Of a stretch of DNA of 64,000 bases, positions 1-12,338 are shown piece after piece. Each line of letters starts with the position of its first letter. Within the stretch, counting starts at the first letter, position 1. The translations under genes and the position numbers were made by a program. The DNA is from Kocuria subflava. GTDB taxonomy: Bacteria; Actinomycetota; Actinomycetes; Actinomycetales; Micrococcaceae. Where the stretch lies: contig NZ_JAAVUN010000002.1 in assembly GCF_012163155.1 (NCBI RefSeq), positions 124,001-188,000 on the forward strand. Reading direction: 5' to 3'. The notes beneath the pieces were generated by a model that was given only the letters and a program-made list of their open reading frames with translations, ran no database searches and had not been told where the DNA came from.

Positions 1-71
1 GCTGAGCTCAGGCACCGCCACATCGTGAATCGGTCAGGAGACGGCCGTTGCCAACCGGGGAGGAGGAGACC

Positions 72-1085
72 GTGGACCACCCACGCCGCCAGCAAGTGCT
101 GCAAGCGATTGTGGAGGACTACGTCCACTCCCGTGAACCGGTCGGTTCTCAGGCACTGGTGGAACGCCACCACTTGGGCGTTTCCTCTGCCACCGTGCGC
201 AATGACATGGGTGTGTTGGAGGAGGAGGGGCTGATCATGGCCCCGCACACCAGTGCTGGGCGCATTCCCACGGAGAAGGGCTACCGCACCTTCGTGGACC
301 AGATCACCTCCTTGAAGCCCCTGAATTCACCGCAGCGCCGGGCCATCCGCACGTTGCTGGAGGGCGCTGAGGACATCGACGACGTCATGGAGCGTTCCGT
401 TCGCCTGCTGGCCCAACTGACGCATCAGGTGGCTGTGGTGCAGTACCCGGTCGCGGCCGTGGTCACCATCCGTCACGTGGAATTGGTGCGTATGGATGAA
501 CATCACGTTCTGGTGGTGCTGATCCCTGCGGATGGTCGCGTGTCCCAACGGACGATCGCCCTGTCGGCACCCGTGGACGAGCACGTGGTGCTGGATACCA
601 GGGCCCGCGTTCTGGGGGCCGTGACTGCTCGGGCGGTGTTGGAGGCGGCGTCGTTGTTGGGCACCAGCGCGTTGCAGGCACCCGTGGAGCAGCGGCCGCT
701 GTTGATGGCCGTGGCTGAAGCGCTGCAGGCACTTGCCGCTTCCAGCTCTGAACAGCGCATGGTGATGGCCGGAACAGCCAACCTTGCCCACTCCACCGGT
801 GACTTTGCTCGTACAATCGGGCCGGTGTTGGAAGCCCTGGAGGAACAGGTTGCCCTGCTGAGACTGCTCTCGGAAATGCAGCAGGACGACCGTGGAATCG
901 CTGTGCGGATCGGCGCGGATGACGCCTCCGACCCTCTGGTGGAGACCTCAGTGGTGGCCACCGGGTACGGCCCACAGGAATCAGCCAAGGTGGGTGTCCT
1001 GGGCCCCACACGGATGGATTATCCGCACACCATGGCGGCAGTGCGCGCAGTGGCGCGTTACCTGTCCCGGGTGCTGGATGCATGA
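72..1085 (+). CDS. hrcA: Heat-inducible transcription repressor HrcA
   Basis: HrcA represses chaperone genes by binding CIRCE operators. The GTG at 72 is chosen because AGGAGGAG lies at 61-68; the in-frame TTG at 48 has no such site. The 337-residue product has an N-terminal winged helix (about residues 1-75) with the segments SSATVRND and HTSAGRIPTEKGYR, followed by the GAF-like and dimerisation regions. Length and motifs are normal for the family. It lies directly upstream of dnaJ, the usual actinobacterial arrangement, and probably heads the hrcA-dnaJ-rsmE operon. No CIRCE element is visible in the 71 bases before it. Confidence 0.95.
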   Translation: MDHPRRQQVLQAIVEDYVHSREPVGSQALVERHHLGVSSATVRNDMGVLEEEGLIMAPHTSAGRIPTEKGYRTFVDQITSLKPLNSPQRRAIRTLLEGAEDIDDVMERSVRLLAQLTHQVAVVQYPVAAVVTIRHVELVRMDEHHVLVVLIPADGRVSQRTIALSAPVDEHVVLDTRARVLGAVTARAVLEAASLLGTSALQAPVEQRPLLMAVAEALQALAASSSEQRMVMAGTANLAHSTGDFARTIGPVLEALEEQVALLRLLSEMQQDDRGIAVRIGADDASDPLVETSVVATGYGPQESAKVGVLGPTRMDYPHTMAAVRAVARYLSRVLDA

Positions 1086-1115
1086 ATTGATCAAGAACAC
1101 GGAACGGACTAATCG

Positions 1116-2285
1116 TTGAGCGATCACTACCAGACACTGGGTGTGGCCCGGGATGCCAGCGCTGAGGAAATCAAGCGCGCCTACCGCAAGAAGGCACGCA
1201 CCCTTCACCCTGACGTCAACCCGTCACCGGAGGCTGCCGAAGAGTTCAAGCGTGTGGCCCATGCCAATGACGTTCTCTCCGATCCTGAGAAGCGCCGGAT
1301 CTACGACGCCACCGGGGATGAGAACGGTCAAGCCGGTTTCGGCGGAGGATTTGGTGGTGGCTTCGGCGGCGCCGGAGGATTCGGTGGCTTTGGTGACATC
1401 TTCGACGCATTCTTCCAGGGTGCCGGCGGCCAGCAGGGCCCCAAGTCCCGGACCAGGCAGGGCCAGGATGCCCTGATCACGGAGCGGATCTCCCTGCAGG
1501 AGGCCGTGTTCGGCACGGACAAACGCATCACCGTTGACACGGCGGTCACCTGTCCCACGTGTGAGGGGACCTGCTGCCAGCCGGGCACCCATCCGGAACA
1601 GTGCAATGCCTGCGGTGGTGCCGGCCAGGTCCGTCAGCCCATCCGCTCCCCGCTGGGCACCGTGATGACCGTGGCACCCTGCCACAACTGTGACGGATTC
1701 GGCAGCGTGATCAAGAGCCCGTGCCAGGAGTGCTACGGGCAGGGTCGCGTCCGGGACAAGCGTCAACTCAACGTCAAGATCCCTGCCGGTGTTCGCACCG
1801 GAACCCGTATCCGGCTCTCCGGTCAGGGCGAGGCCGGTACCGCCGGTGGCCCCAACGGCGACCTTTACGTGGAGACCCGGGTTCAGAACGATCCCACGTT
1901 CCGGCGCGATGGCGATGACCTCCACATGGTGGTCCGGGTACCCATGGTGGCTGCCAGCTTGGGCACCACCTTGAAGGTGGACACTTTTGACGGCCCTCAG
2001 GAAGTCAGCGTGGCCCCCGGAACCCAATCCGGCCAGACCCGTGTGGTGGACGGTTTGGGCTCAGGCAAGCTCAACAGTCGCGACGGCGCCCGAGGCAACC
2101 TGGTGGTGCACCTGGAGATCGAAACGCCCACGGATCTGGATGACCGCCAGCGTGACCTGCTGCGCGAACTGGCACAGTTGCGCGGTGAGTCGGAGCACAC
2201 CGGGACTGCGGTGAGCACCACGCACGAGCGCGGTCAGGGCGGTGGGTTCTTCTCCCGCCTGCGGGATCGATTCGCAGACCAGTGA
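1116..2285 (+). CDS. dnaJ: Chaperone protein DnaJ (DnaJ2 type)
   Basis: Co-chaperone that stimulates the DnaK ATPase and delivers unfolded clients. The start is TTG at 1116. The 389-residue protein has a J domain (about 1-65) with the HPD motif at residues 31-33, a Gly/Phe-rich linker (about 72-100), four zinc motifs (CPTCEGTC from residue 146, [24 protein letters not shown]) and a C-terminal client-binding region. The first zinc motif ends in Cys instead of Gly, a variant I associate with HrcA-linked actinobacterial DnaJ2 proteins. It is 30 bp after hrcA and overlaps rsmE by 4 bp, so the three are probably co-transcribed. Confidence 0.95.
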   Translation: MSDHYQTLGVARDASAEEIKRAYRKKARTLHPDVNPSPEAAEEFKRVAHANDVLSDPEKRRIYDATGDENGQAGFGGGFGGGFGGAGGFGGFGDIFDAFFQGAGGQQGPKSRTRQGQDALITERISLQEAVFGTDKRITVDTAVTCPTCEGTCCQPGTHPEQCNACGGAGQVRQPIRSPLGTVMTVAPCHNCDGFGSVIKSPCQECYGQGRVRDKRQLNVKIPAGVRTGTRIRLSGQGEAGTAGGPNGDLYVETRVQNDPTFRRDGDDLHMVVRVPMVAASLGTTLKVDTFDGPQEVSVAPGTQSGQTRVVDGLGSGKLNSRDGARGNLVVHLEIETPTDLDDRQRDLLRELAQLRGESEHTGTAVSTTHERGQGGGFFSRLRDRFADQ

Positions 2286-3055
2286 GCCTGCCGGTTTTCA
2301 AGGCCGAATCCTCGGTGTCGCACCTCCGGACCGGTGAGCAGTACGTTCTCACCGGCCCGGAGGCACGCCACGCTGCCACCGTGCAACGCCTGGGCCCTGG
2401 CGAGATGCTGGACGTGGTGGATGGAGACGGCCACCGGCTCACCTGTGGCGTGGTTTCAGCCCAGAAGGATCAGGTGGTCCTCACCGTCGAATCCCTGGAA
2501 ACCACTGAACATCGAGCCCCGGAAATCACCTTGGTCCAGGCCCTGGCCAAGGGAGACCGGGACCTCCAGGCGGTCGAATCCTGCACCGAGTTGGGCGTGG
2601 ATCATGTGATTGCGTGGCAGGCTGACCGCTCTGTGGCCCGGTTCCGAGCGGAGCGCAAGGACAAACAGCTGGAGAAGTGGCGTAACACCATCACTACAGC
2701 TGCCAAACAGTCCCGGCGCAGCTTGTGGCCGGTGCTCGGTGCTCCCGTGGACACGCGAGCACTGGTGCGCCTGGTTCAAGATTCTCCCCAGACTCAGTGG
2801 TTGATCCTGCACGAGCAGGCACAGCGAACACTGACTTCCGTGTTGCGTGGTTCCGATCAAGAGGGTGGGATTTCACCCGGTGGCCAGGTGGGGATCGTGG
2901 TTGGCCCTGAAGGTGGCATCAGTGAAGCTGAACTGGATCAGCTGACGGCGGCCGGCGCCCGTCCCGTGCTCCTGGGCCCTGAGGTTTTGCGGTCATCGAC
3001 TGCCGGCGCTGCTGCGGTGGTGCTGATCAACGCCTTCACGGGGCGTTGGGCCTGA
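2282..3055 (+). CDS. rsmE: 16S rRNA (uracil(1498)-N(3))-methyltransferase RsmE
   Basis: Methylates U1498 of 16S rRNA. The GTG start at 2282 overlaps the dnaJ stop in a GTGA junction, indicating translational coupling. The 257-residue protein has an N-terminal PUA-like domain (about 1-75) and a SPOUT methyltransferase domain whose knot is seen in [13 protein letters not shown] and [13 protein letters not shown] near the C-terminus; [17 protein letters not shown] is another family signature. It ends the hrcA operon and converges on the lipoprotein gene with only about 20 bp between stops. Confidence 0.93.
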   Translation: MSLPVFKAESSVSHLRTGEQYVLTGPEARHAATVQRLGPGEMLDVVDGDGHRLTCGVVSAQKDQVVLTVESLETTEHRAPEITLVQALAKGDRDLQAVESCTELGVDHVIAWQADRSVARFRAERKDKQLEKWRNTITTAAKQSRRSLWPVLGAPVDTRALVRLVQDSPQTQWLILHEQAQRTLTSVLRGSDQEGGISPGGQVGIVVGPEGGISEAELDQLTAAGARPVLLGPEVLRSSTAGAAAVVLINAFTGRWA

Positions 3056-3076
3056 GTCCAAGAGCAAGACCGCGGA

Positions 3077-3991
3077 TCACTCGGGCTCGGCCACCGTCAC
3101 CACAAAGTCATCGGAGAGCGCTTTGCCATCGGCATCCGTGGCCGTGATGGTCACCCGGTAGGTACCCGCTTCAAGAGTGACCGTGCGTGTGACCTCCACC
3201 CCGGACATGGCGGTTTCCGCGCGCGAGTAGTCCTGGTTCACGGCCATGCGTTGGAGCACCTCGGCTTCACCATCGAGTGATTCAACGGTGAGTTCGACGT
3301 CGTGAACGGGATCCGTGACGCGGCCCGACACGGTGAGCACCCCAGGTTCCACCTGAAGGCGCTCCGGTTCCAGGCTCACACCCGCAAGAGCGGCGGGATC
3401 GGCGGAGAGCTTGTCCGGCAGGGAATAGGACCCAAAAACTTCCTGACCGGATTCACCGTCCACCAGGATCCGCACCTGGGGCAGGTCCCCGCCGGTGACC
3501 AGGCCGGAGGACTGTGCGGCCGCCACCGCGGTGTGTACCATCTGCTGGACTGCCAATTCGGCGCGGTCTGCATCCAGGCTCTGGGACACGGCGGTGCTGG
3601 GAAGATCCAGGGTGATCACGCCGCGGGAGAACGATGTTCCCAAGGACGTGATCGGGGACCACATGGATCCGTAGTCCGTGTCCGCAGGCTGGGCCTGGGT
3701 CATGGCCATGACGGAAGATTCAATGGGATCGGCGGTGGCGGAGGTTCTCACCCGAACCGGTTCCCGGAACAGCCGCTGTGCCTGATCGCCGTTGCCGGTC
3801 CAGCAGACGGGCACCACGCTCTGCCAGGCCTGGTCGCCGGTCAGGCGGTCCGAGCGCAGGTCCACGGTTCCGCCGGCGGTGGTGGTGGGGGTCCCGTCAG
3901 AATGACTGCACGCCACCACCGTGAGGAAGACTGCCAATCCTGCACCCACAACGGTCTGGGTCACCCTGCGGGGTGTACGAAGTGCGAACAC
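3077..3991 (-). CDS. GerMN-domain lipoprotein
   Basis: Predicted secreted lipoprotein of 304 residues. The GTG start is set by AAAGGAGG just upstream. Residues 1-28 form a signal peptide ending in the lipobox TVVAC, so the mature protein is probably lipid-anchored at C28. The middle (about 85-190) resembles a GerMN domain (SRGVITLDLPS, ELAVQQMVHTAVAA, VRILVDGESG), and the last ~90 residues look like an Ig-like beta fold. Such proteins are common in non-sporulating actinobacteria, often near cell-envelope genes; a specific role cannot be given. It diverges from phoH. Confidence 0.75.
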   Translation of the reverse strand: MFALRTPRRVTQTVVGAGLAVFLTVVACSHSDGTPTTTAGGTVDLRSDRLTGDQAWQSVVPVCWTGNGDQAQRLFREPVRVRTSATADPIESSVMAMTQAQPADTDYGSMWSPITSLGTSFSRGVITLDLPSTAVSQSLDADRAELAVQQMVHTAVAAAQSSGLVTGGDLPQVRILVDGESGQEVFGSYSLPDKLSADPAALAGVSLEPERLQVEPGVLTVSGRVTDPVHDVELTVESLDGEAEVLQRMAVNQDYSRAETAMSGVEVTRTVTLEAGTYRVTITATDADGKALSDDFVVTVAEPE

Positions 3992-4197
3992 GGCGTCCTC
4001 CTTTCATCACGATCCTGGGTGCGCAGCTCAGCCAACTGGACACACAGCGCACCACCGAATCACATGGGCGGGTCACCCGTCACGCCCATGAGGTGCCGCC
4101 GGGCGGACCGATACCAAATCGGAATCTTGTGCACCGGCGGTACGCTTGGTCCAGCACCCGATCTAGGAAAGCGAGTTCTGGCCTCACCGCCACAGCC

Positions 4198-5339
<1,142 letters not shown>

Positions 5340-5343
<4 letters not shown>

Positions 5344-5855
5344 ACGTGGACATCGACCTCCAGTACCAGGTCAATGAGCTGCCGACCCACCAACAGAAGG
5401 ATGCCGCGGCCTGGGAGGCCTACCGGCCCGAACGCCAACTGGCCTTGGTCCGCCACTGTTTCCGCACCTTGCACCTGGCCGAGTCCGTGGAGCTGTCCAT
5501 TGCCGTGGTGGATGAGCAGGAGATGGCAAGACTGCACGTGGAGTGGATGGACCTGCCCGGGCCCACGGACGTGATGTCATTCCCCATGGATGAGCTGCGG
5601 GACGGTACCCCAGAACAGCTCACGGAGGGGACCCTCGGTGACATTGTGCTCTGCCCTGCCGTGGCTGCCCGTCAGGCTGAGGCTGCCGGGCATTCCACGG
5701 AAGACGAGTATTTCCTGTTGACCGTCCACGGCATCCTGCATCTGTTGGGCCATGACCACGCGCAGGAGGACGAACGTGAGGTCATGTTCGCCTTGCAACG
5801 TGATCTCCTCACCAGTTTTCTGGGCCGTCCGGCCCCCATGGAAACCATGCACTGA
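5340..5855 (+). CDS. ybeY: rRNA maturation RNase YbeY
   Basis: Zinc-dependent endoribonuclease family involved in 16S rRNA 3' maturation and ribosome quality control. The 171-residue product contains the metal-binding H-x3-H-x5-H signature as HGILHLLGHDH (H130, H134, H140). The ATG at 5340 overlaps the phoH stop in ATGA, so translation is coupled. In many relatives a CorC/HlyC-type transporter gene follows ybeY; here era follows after 49 bp with no such gene. Confidence 0.94.
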
Positions 5856-5904
5856 CCGGTGGTCCCTCCGGTGAAAAACACTGATCGTCCTGCGAAAGGA
5901 GCCC

Positions 5905-6939
5905 ATGGTGGGCACTGAGTTCTCACCCACTGACGCAGACTTCCGTGCCGGGTTCGCCGTGCTGGTTGGCCGACCCAATGCGGGCAAGTCGACCTTGACC
6001 AATGCCTTGGTGGGGGAGAAGGTGGCCATCACCTCCAACCGGCCGCAGACCACACGCCACACGATCCGCGGGATTGTGCACCGTGCGGACGGACAGCTGG
6101 TACTTGTGGACACCCCGGGTGTTCACCGGCCCCGGACCCTGTTGGGGGAACGCCTCAACGACCTGGTGGCAGAGACCCTCAGTGAGGTCGATGTCCTGGG
6201 GCTGTGCATTCCAGCCAACGAGAAGATCGGTCCCGGAGACAAGTTCGTGGCTGAGCAGCTGGCCCAGACGGGTGGTCGGCCGATCGTGGCGATCGTGACC
6301 AAGGCGGACACCGTCAGCCGTCAGCAGCTGGCGGAACAACTCATGGCCGTGGAGGCTCTGGGGCGGGAGGTTCTGACGGCCGAGTTCACGGAGACTGAAC
6401 GACGCAAAGGCATCCGGGCGCAGAAGAAGGGCAAGTCCTACTCTCCCCGGGAAGTGCCAACTGATCTGGGGTTCACGGACGTGATTCCGGTCAGTGCCGT
6501 GGACGGGTTCCAGGTGGAGGCCTTGGGTGCGCTGTTGATCTCCCACATGCCGGTCTCACCTCCGTTGTATCCGGAGGGTGAACTCACTGATGAACCCGAG
6601 CTGACCATGATTGCGGAGCTGGTGCGGGAAGCTGCCCTGGAAGGTGTGCGGGACGAGCTTCCACACTCCTTGGCCGCCGTGTGCGAGGACATGATCGAAC
6701 GTGAGGGGCGTCCGGAGGACGACCCCATGGTTGACGTCCACGTGTCCCTGTACGTGGAGCGACCGTCCCAGAAGGCCATTGTGATTGGCAAGGGCGGGGC
6801 GCGGCTGCGTGAGATCGGAGCGACCTCCCGCAAGCAGATCGAAAAGCTTCTGGGAACCAAGGTCTATCTGGACCTTCACGTCAAGGTGGCCAGGGAATGG
6901 CAGCGCGACCCCCGGCAACTCTCTCGACTCGGGTTCTGA
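5905..6939 (+). CDS. era: GTPase Era with a G-domain insertion
   Basis: Ribosome-associated GTPase that binds 16S rRNA and assists 30S assembly. Motifs: G1 GRPNAGKS (22-29), G3 DTPG (69-72), G4 TKAD (132-135), G5 VSA (196-198), then a KH domain with VIGKGGARLREIG and the C-terminal WQRDPRQLSRLGF. AAAGGAG precedes the ATG. At 344 residues it is longer than the usual ~300; the excess is a Lys/Arg-rich insert between G4 and G5 (about residues 159-190, including TERRKGIRAQKKGKSYSPRE). The reading frame is intact through it. Confidence 0.95.
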   Translation: MVGTEFSPTDADFRAGFAVLVGRPNAGKSTLTNALVGEKVAITSNRPQTTRHTIRGIVHRADGQLVLVDTPGVHRPRTLLGERLNDLVAETLSEVDVLGLCIPANEKIGPGDKFVAEQLAQTGGRPIVAIVTKADTVSRQQLAEQLMAVEALGREVLTAEFTETERRKGIRAQKKGKSYSPREVPTDLGFTDVIPVSAVDGFQVEALGALLISHMPVSPPLYPEGELTDEPELTMIAELVREAALEGVRDELPHSLAAVCEDMIEREGRPEDDPMVDVHVSLYVERPSQKAIVIGKGGARLREIGATSRKQIEKLLGTKVYLDLHVKVAREWQRDPRQLSRLGF

Positions 6940-7172
6940 TCCGCGGGCCGCACCAGGTGAGCCCCGTCATGTCCAAACCGACATGTGACCTGTAATCTGC
7001 CCGGAAATGCATGAAAGTGGGCCTCCGGTTAGAGCCGCGTGGCCGCGGACGCGTAATCTCTGAGACCGTATCTTGTGGGCGGGAGTCCACCAACCGGCCG
7101 TGATCACAATCTGGCCGTCATCACCGTCGGGCCATGATCACCAGGCAGCCAACAACCACTGGAGCCCTATTC

Positions 7173-8720
7173 GTGAAGCAGAGCACCTCAACCGGTGAGC
7201 GCACACCGTGGGCCGACACCCGCCAAGCGGGTCGGCACTGGAGTGCAACCGCGGGCCGGAGCCGAGCCATGCGCTGGGCGCTGATCAGCCTGGCCATGGG
7301 TTTGGTGGTGCTGCTGGGCATCGGCGGTCTGGGCATCTATCGCCTCCAGCAGAACTTGATGACCAGCCCCTTGAACCTGGGGGACGAGCAGACCGTTGAT
7401 GACGGTCCCATGGACATCCTGATCATGGGCTCGGACACCCGCCGGGGTGTCGGCAACGAACAGTACGGTGAGGTGGAGGAGGGCAACGGTGACGGCCGCT
7501 CGGACGTCATGATGTTGCTGCAGATCTCAGAGAACCGGGACAACGTCACGGTGGTCTCTTTCCAGCGTGACTTGATTGTGGACATCCCCGAGTGCACAGA
7601 TCCCACCAATGGTAAGGTCTACGAGGCTGTGGACGATGCCATGCTCAACACCGCTGCGGAGAACGGCGGTCCCGGGTGCACGGTGGCCACCATCAACAAG
7701 ATGACCGGGTTGAACATTGACCACTTCATGTTGGCCGACTTCAATGCCGTCACGGAGCTTTCCAGCACCGTGGGTGGCGTTGAGGTGTGCGTGAACCAGG
7801 CCGTGGATGACCCCAAGTCCGGACTCGACCTGCCCGCCGGCGTGTCCGCCATTGAAGGTGATCAGGCTCTGGCCTTCCTGCGTTCCCGTGCCGCTTTCGG
7901 TGATGGTGGTGACGAATCCCGTATCCGTTCCCAGCAGCAGTTCATGGCTTCCTTGGCCCGCAAGGTCAAGGAAGAGGGCACGCTGACCAACCCGGGCAAG
8001 TTGTACGAGATTGCTGATGTAATGACCAGCAACCTGCACGTGGACGAGCAGTTGGGCAACATCACTCGGATTGTGAGCATCGCCGGCATGATGTCCGGGG
8101 TGGATCTCTCCAACGTGGTGTTCGTGACCGCACCCAGTGAGGTCTACCCGCTGGATCCCAACCGCCTCCAGCTGGACAAGCCGCGTGCGGAGGAGCTTTT
8201 CCAGATCCTGCGTGAGGACGGCTCGCTGACGGATCAGCAGGCTGTCACGGGTGAAGCGACGGACACGGCCTCCCCGAACGACTCGGCATCTCCCGCGGAC
8301 TCGGGGGAGAGCACGCAGCCCGCCGAGCAGAGTTCGGATGATCCGTCCGTGCTGCTGTTCACCCCTGGTGACATCCCCATTGAGGTGGTGGATGCCTCCG
8401 AGACCAACGGTCGTGCCAAGGAGCTCATGAAGGTCCTGGAAGACGCCGACTACACCCAGACCACCCAGGGGGAGGACTCCTCCGAGGTCCTGCCTGGAAC
8501 CCAGATCCTCTACGGCCCGGGCTGGCAGTCAGCAGCCCAGCAGGTGGCTGACGAATTGGGCATTCCGCAGGCGCAGTTGGTGCCAGCCGGTGATCCAGAA
8601 ACCACCGTGCAGCTGGTGATCGGCCAGGACTTCACGGAGGGAGACCGCATGAGCATGGACAGCGCGGTGCCGGAAGGCCTCTCCGGTCAAACTGCTGAGC
8701 AGTTCACCTGCCAGCAGTGA
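7173..8720 (+). CDS. LCP family protein (LytR-CpsA-Psr cell-wall ligase)
   Basis: Membrane-anchored LCP enzyme, a family that attaches anionic polymers or arabinogalactan-like glycans to peptidoglycan. The GTG at 7173 is preferred over the ATG at 7134 because TGGAG lies 9 bp before it. Order: cytoplasmic tail, one transmembrane helix (about residues 30-52), LCP domain (DILIMGSDTRRG, RSDVMMLLQI, VSFQRDLIVDIPE, FLRSRAAFGDGGDESRIRSQ), an acidic Ser/Thr/Pro linker, and a C-terminal LytR_C domain from about residue 400. It lies alone between era and the leu leader. Two TAATCT boxes (near 6993 and 7052) are candidate -10 elements. Confidence 0.9.
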   Translation: MKQSTSTGERTPWADTRQAGRHWSATAGRSRAMRWALISLAMGLVVLLGIGGLGIYRLQQNLMTSPLNLGDEQTVDDGPMDILIMGSDTRRGVGNEQYGEVEEGNGDGRSDVMMLLQISENRDNVTVVSFQRDLIVDIPECTDPTNGKVYEAVDDAMLNTAAENGGPGCTVATINKMTGLNIDHFMLADFNAVTELSSTVGGVEVCVNQAVDDPKSGLDLPAGVSAIEGDQALAFLRSRAAFGDGGDESRIRSQQQFMASLARKVKEEGTLTNPGKLYEIADVMTSNLHVDEQLGNITRIVSIAGMMSGVDLSNVVFVTAPSEVYPLDPNRLQLDKPRAEELFQILREDGSLTDQQAVTGEATDTASPNDSASPADSGESTQPAEQSSDDPSVLLFTPGDIPIEVVDASETNGRAKELMKVLEDADYTQTTQGEDSSEVLPGTQILYGPGWQSAAQQVADELGIPQAQLVPAGDPETTVQLVIGQDFTEGDRMSMDSAVPEGLSGQTAEQFTCQQ

Positions 8721-8762
8721 GTTGAATGGGTCACACGACCTCTCAAGTGATAACTTGCCTGT

Positions 8763-8794
8763 ATGCGCACGCGCCGGATGCTTCTGCTTAGGTG

Positions 8795-8810
<16 letters not shown>
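8763..8810 (+). CDS. leuL: leuA leader peptide (LeuL)
   Basis: Fifteen-codon ORF encoding MRTRRMLLLRCRNGS, with three consecutive leucine codons (CTT CTG CTT, 8781-8789), 190 bp before leuA. GATAAC at 8749-8754 lies 8 nt before the ATG and could act as the -10 of a leaderless transcript. A run of codons for the pathway's end product in a tiny ORF, followed by alternative hairpins, is the hallmark of a ribosome-mediated attenuation leader; leu leaders of this kind are known in actinobacteria. Confidence 0.85.
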
Positions 8811-10744
<1,934 letters not shown>

Positions 10745-10778
10745 GCTGCTGCATGGCTGACGGTCAGGAGCACCGCTG

Positions 10779-11534
10779 ATGCCCCGCGCCACATCATTTG
10801 CCTCCAAGTTCTACCGGGACACGGGGCTGGTGTTGCGCACTTACCCGCTGGGGGAGGCGGATCGCATCGTGGTGCTCTTGACCCGTGAGCACGGTCAGGT
10901 CAGGGCGGTGGCCAAAGGGATCCGTCGCACCGCATCCAAGTTCGGTTCGCGGTTGGAACCCTTCAACGTCTCTGACCTCCAGTTGGTCCACGGACGCAAC
11001 TTGGACATCGTCTCCCAAGCCGTGGGCCGCAAGGGGTGGGCCACACCGATTGCCGCGGATTACGCCAAGTTCACCGCGGCAGCGGCGGTCGTGGAGGCCG
11101 CAGAGAAGATCACGGAGGACGACGACGCCGAATCCGGCCAGCACTACCTCCTGGTGGCCGGTGCATTGTCTGCCATGGCACGCGGGCTGCATGATCCCGC
11201 CGCCATCTTGGATTCCTACCTGATGCGGGCCATCTCCGTGGCAGGGTGGGCGCCGTCGTTCACCGTGTGCGCGCGGTGTGGTGAGCCGGGCCCGCACCGG
11301 TCCTTCAGCGCTGAACTGGGTGGGGTGGTGTGCGCCAACTGCAGGCCTCCGGGGGCGCTTGCTCCGGATGCCAGCACCCTGGAGTATTTGGAAACCCTGT
11401 TGCACGGCAACTGGGAACACGTGGATGCTGCCCCTGCACGCGTGGCCCGCGCGGCGTCGGCGATTGTGGCCGGCTACGTTCAGTTCCATCTGGAGCGAAC
11501 CGTGCGGGCACTTGCTCTGGTTGAAAGGAACTGA
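10779..11534 (+). CDS. recO: DNA repair protein RecO
   Basis: Recombination mediator of the RecFOR pathway that loads RecA on SSB-coated DNA. The ATG follows AGGAG (10766-10770). The 251-residue protein has the N-terminal OB fold (YRDTGLVLRTYPLGEADRIV, LTREHGQVRAVAKGIR) and a helical C-terminal domain with a zinc site, CARC about 21 residues before CANC. It sits 6 bp upstream of uppS, the usual actinobacterial pairing. Confidence 0.94.
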   Translation: MPRATSFASKFYRDTGLVLRTYPLGEADRIVVLLTREHGQVRAVAKGIRRTASKFGSRLEPFNVSDLQLVHGRNLDIVSQAVGRKGWATPIAADYAKFTAAAAVVEAAEKITEDDDAESGQHYLLVAGALSAMARGLHDPAAILDSYLMRAISVAGWAPSFTVCARCGEPGPHRSFSAELGGVVCANCRPPGALAPDASTLEYLETLLHGNWEHVDAAPARVARAASAIVAGYVQFHLERTVRALALVERN

Positions 11535-11540
11535 CGGCAC

Positions 11541-12323
11541 ATGTCCCGCTTCACGCCGCCTCCGGCACATCCTTCCGGTGCCAAAGCACCTGCCATACCC
11601 GCCAAATTCGTACCTCAGCACGTGGCCGTGGTGATGGATGGCAACGGACGCTGGGCCAATGAACGTGGCCTGACCCGTAATGAGGGCCACCGGGCGGGGG
11701 AGCGTGCCCTGGTGGATGTGGTGGCCGGGGCCATCGAGATGGGCATTCCCTACGTCTCCGCCTACGCGTTCTCCACGGAGAACTGGAAGCGCTCCCCCTC
11801 AGAGGTCAACTTCATCATGAACTTCACCGCCGAGGTCATGGAGCGCCAACTTGCCACTTTCCACGACTGGGGCGTTCGGATTCGGTGGGCCGGACGGCGT
11901 CCGCGTCTGTGGCGCTCAGTGATTGACCGCCTGGAGATCGCCGAACGCGAGACCCGGGACCATGACGTGGCCACGCTGACCATGTGCGTGAACTATGGTG
12001 GGCGGGCAGAAATTGCCGACGCCGCAGCAGCCATTGCGCGTGATGCAGCAGCCGGCAAGATCAACCCCAAGAAGATCGACGAATCCACGGTGCAGGCCTA
12101 TCTGGATGAACCAGATCTACCGGACGTGGACTTGTTCCTGCGCTCCTCCGGGGAGCAACGGATCTCCAACTTCCTGCTGTGGCAATCGGCCTACGCGGAA
12201 CTGGTGTTCCAGGACGTCCTGTGGCCAGACGTTGACCGCAGGACACTGTGGGCAGCAGTTGAGGAGTACGCACGCCGGGATCGTCGTTACGGCGGGGCGG
12301 TGGATCAACCCAAAGTTCAGTGA
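11541..12323 (+). CDS. uppS: Isoprenyl transferase (cis-prenyltransferase, UppS type)
   Basis: Cis-prenyltransferase that extends allylic diphosphates to make the polyprenyl carrier for cell-wall precursors. The 260-residue product has the family motifs: MDGNGRWA with catalytic Asp at residue 33, [22 protein letters not shown], and the C-terminal [15 protein letters not shown] and Y-E-L/W-P-D segments. It follows recO closely and is probably co-transcribed; it converges on the alpha/beta hydrolase with only 15 bp between stops. Chain-length specificity cannot be read from the sequence. Confidence 0.94.
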   Translation: MSRFTPPPAHPSGAKAPAIPAKFVPQHVAVVMDGNGRWANERGLTRNEGHRAGERALVDVVAGAIEMGIPYVSAYAFSTENWKRSPSEVNFIMNFTAEVMERQLATFHDWGVRIRWAGRRPRLWRSVIDRLEIAERETRDHDVATLTMCVNYGGRAEIADAAAAIARDAAAGKINPKKIDESTVQAYLDEPDLPDVDLFLRSSGEQRISNFLLWQSAYAELVFQDVLWPDVDRRTLWAAVEEYARRDRRYGGAVDQPKVQ

Positions 12324-12338
12324 TCGCTGACCGGCACG

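Noticed and set aside
1-71. CIRCE operator upstream of hrcA
   Set aside because: No TTAGCACTC-n9-GAGTGCTAA-like repeat is present in the 71 bases available; nothing like it was noticed elsewhere in the window.
1551-1572. First DnaJ zinc motif ending in Cys (CPTCEGTC) as a mutation
   Set aside because: I recall the same variant in actinobacterial DnaJ2 proteins, and the other three motifs are normal.
3973-4197. N-terminal extension of PhoH from 3973
   Set aside because: The extra ~75 residues overlap the start of the divergent lipoprotein gene, have no ribosome binding site and do not look like PhoH.
6968-6985. CATGTC-n6-GACATG inverted repeat after era as an operator
   Set aside because: Six-base arms are expected by chance at this scale, and no regulator or conserved promoter arrangement supports it.
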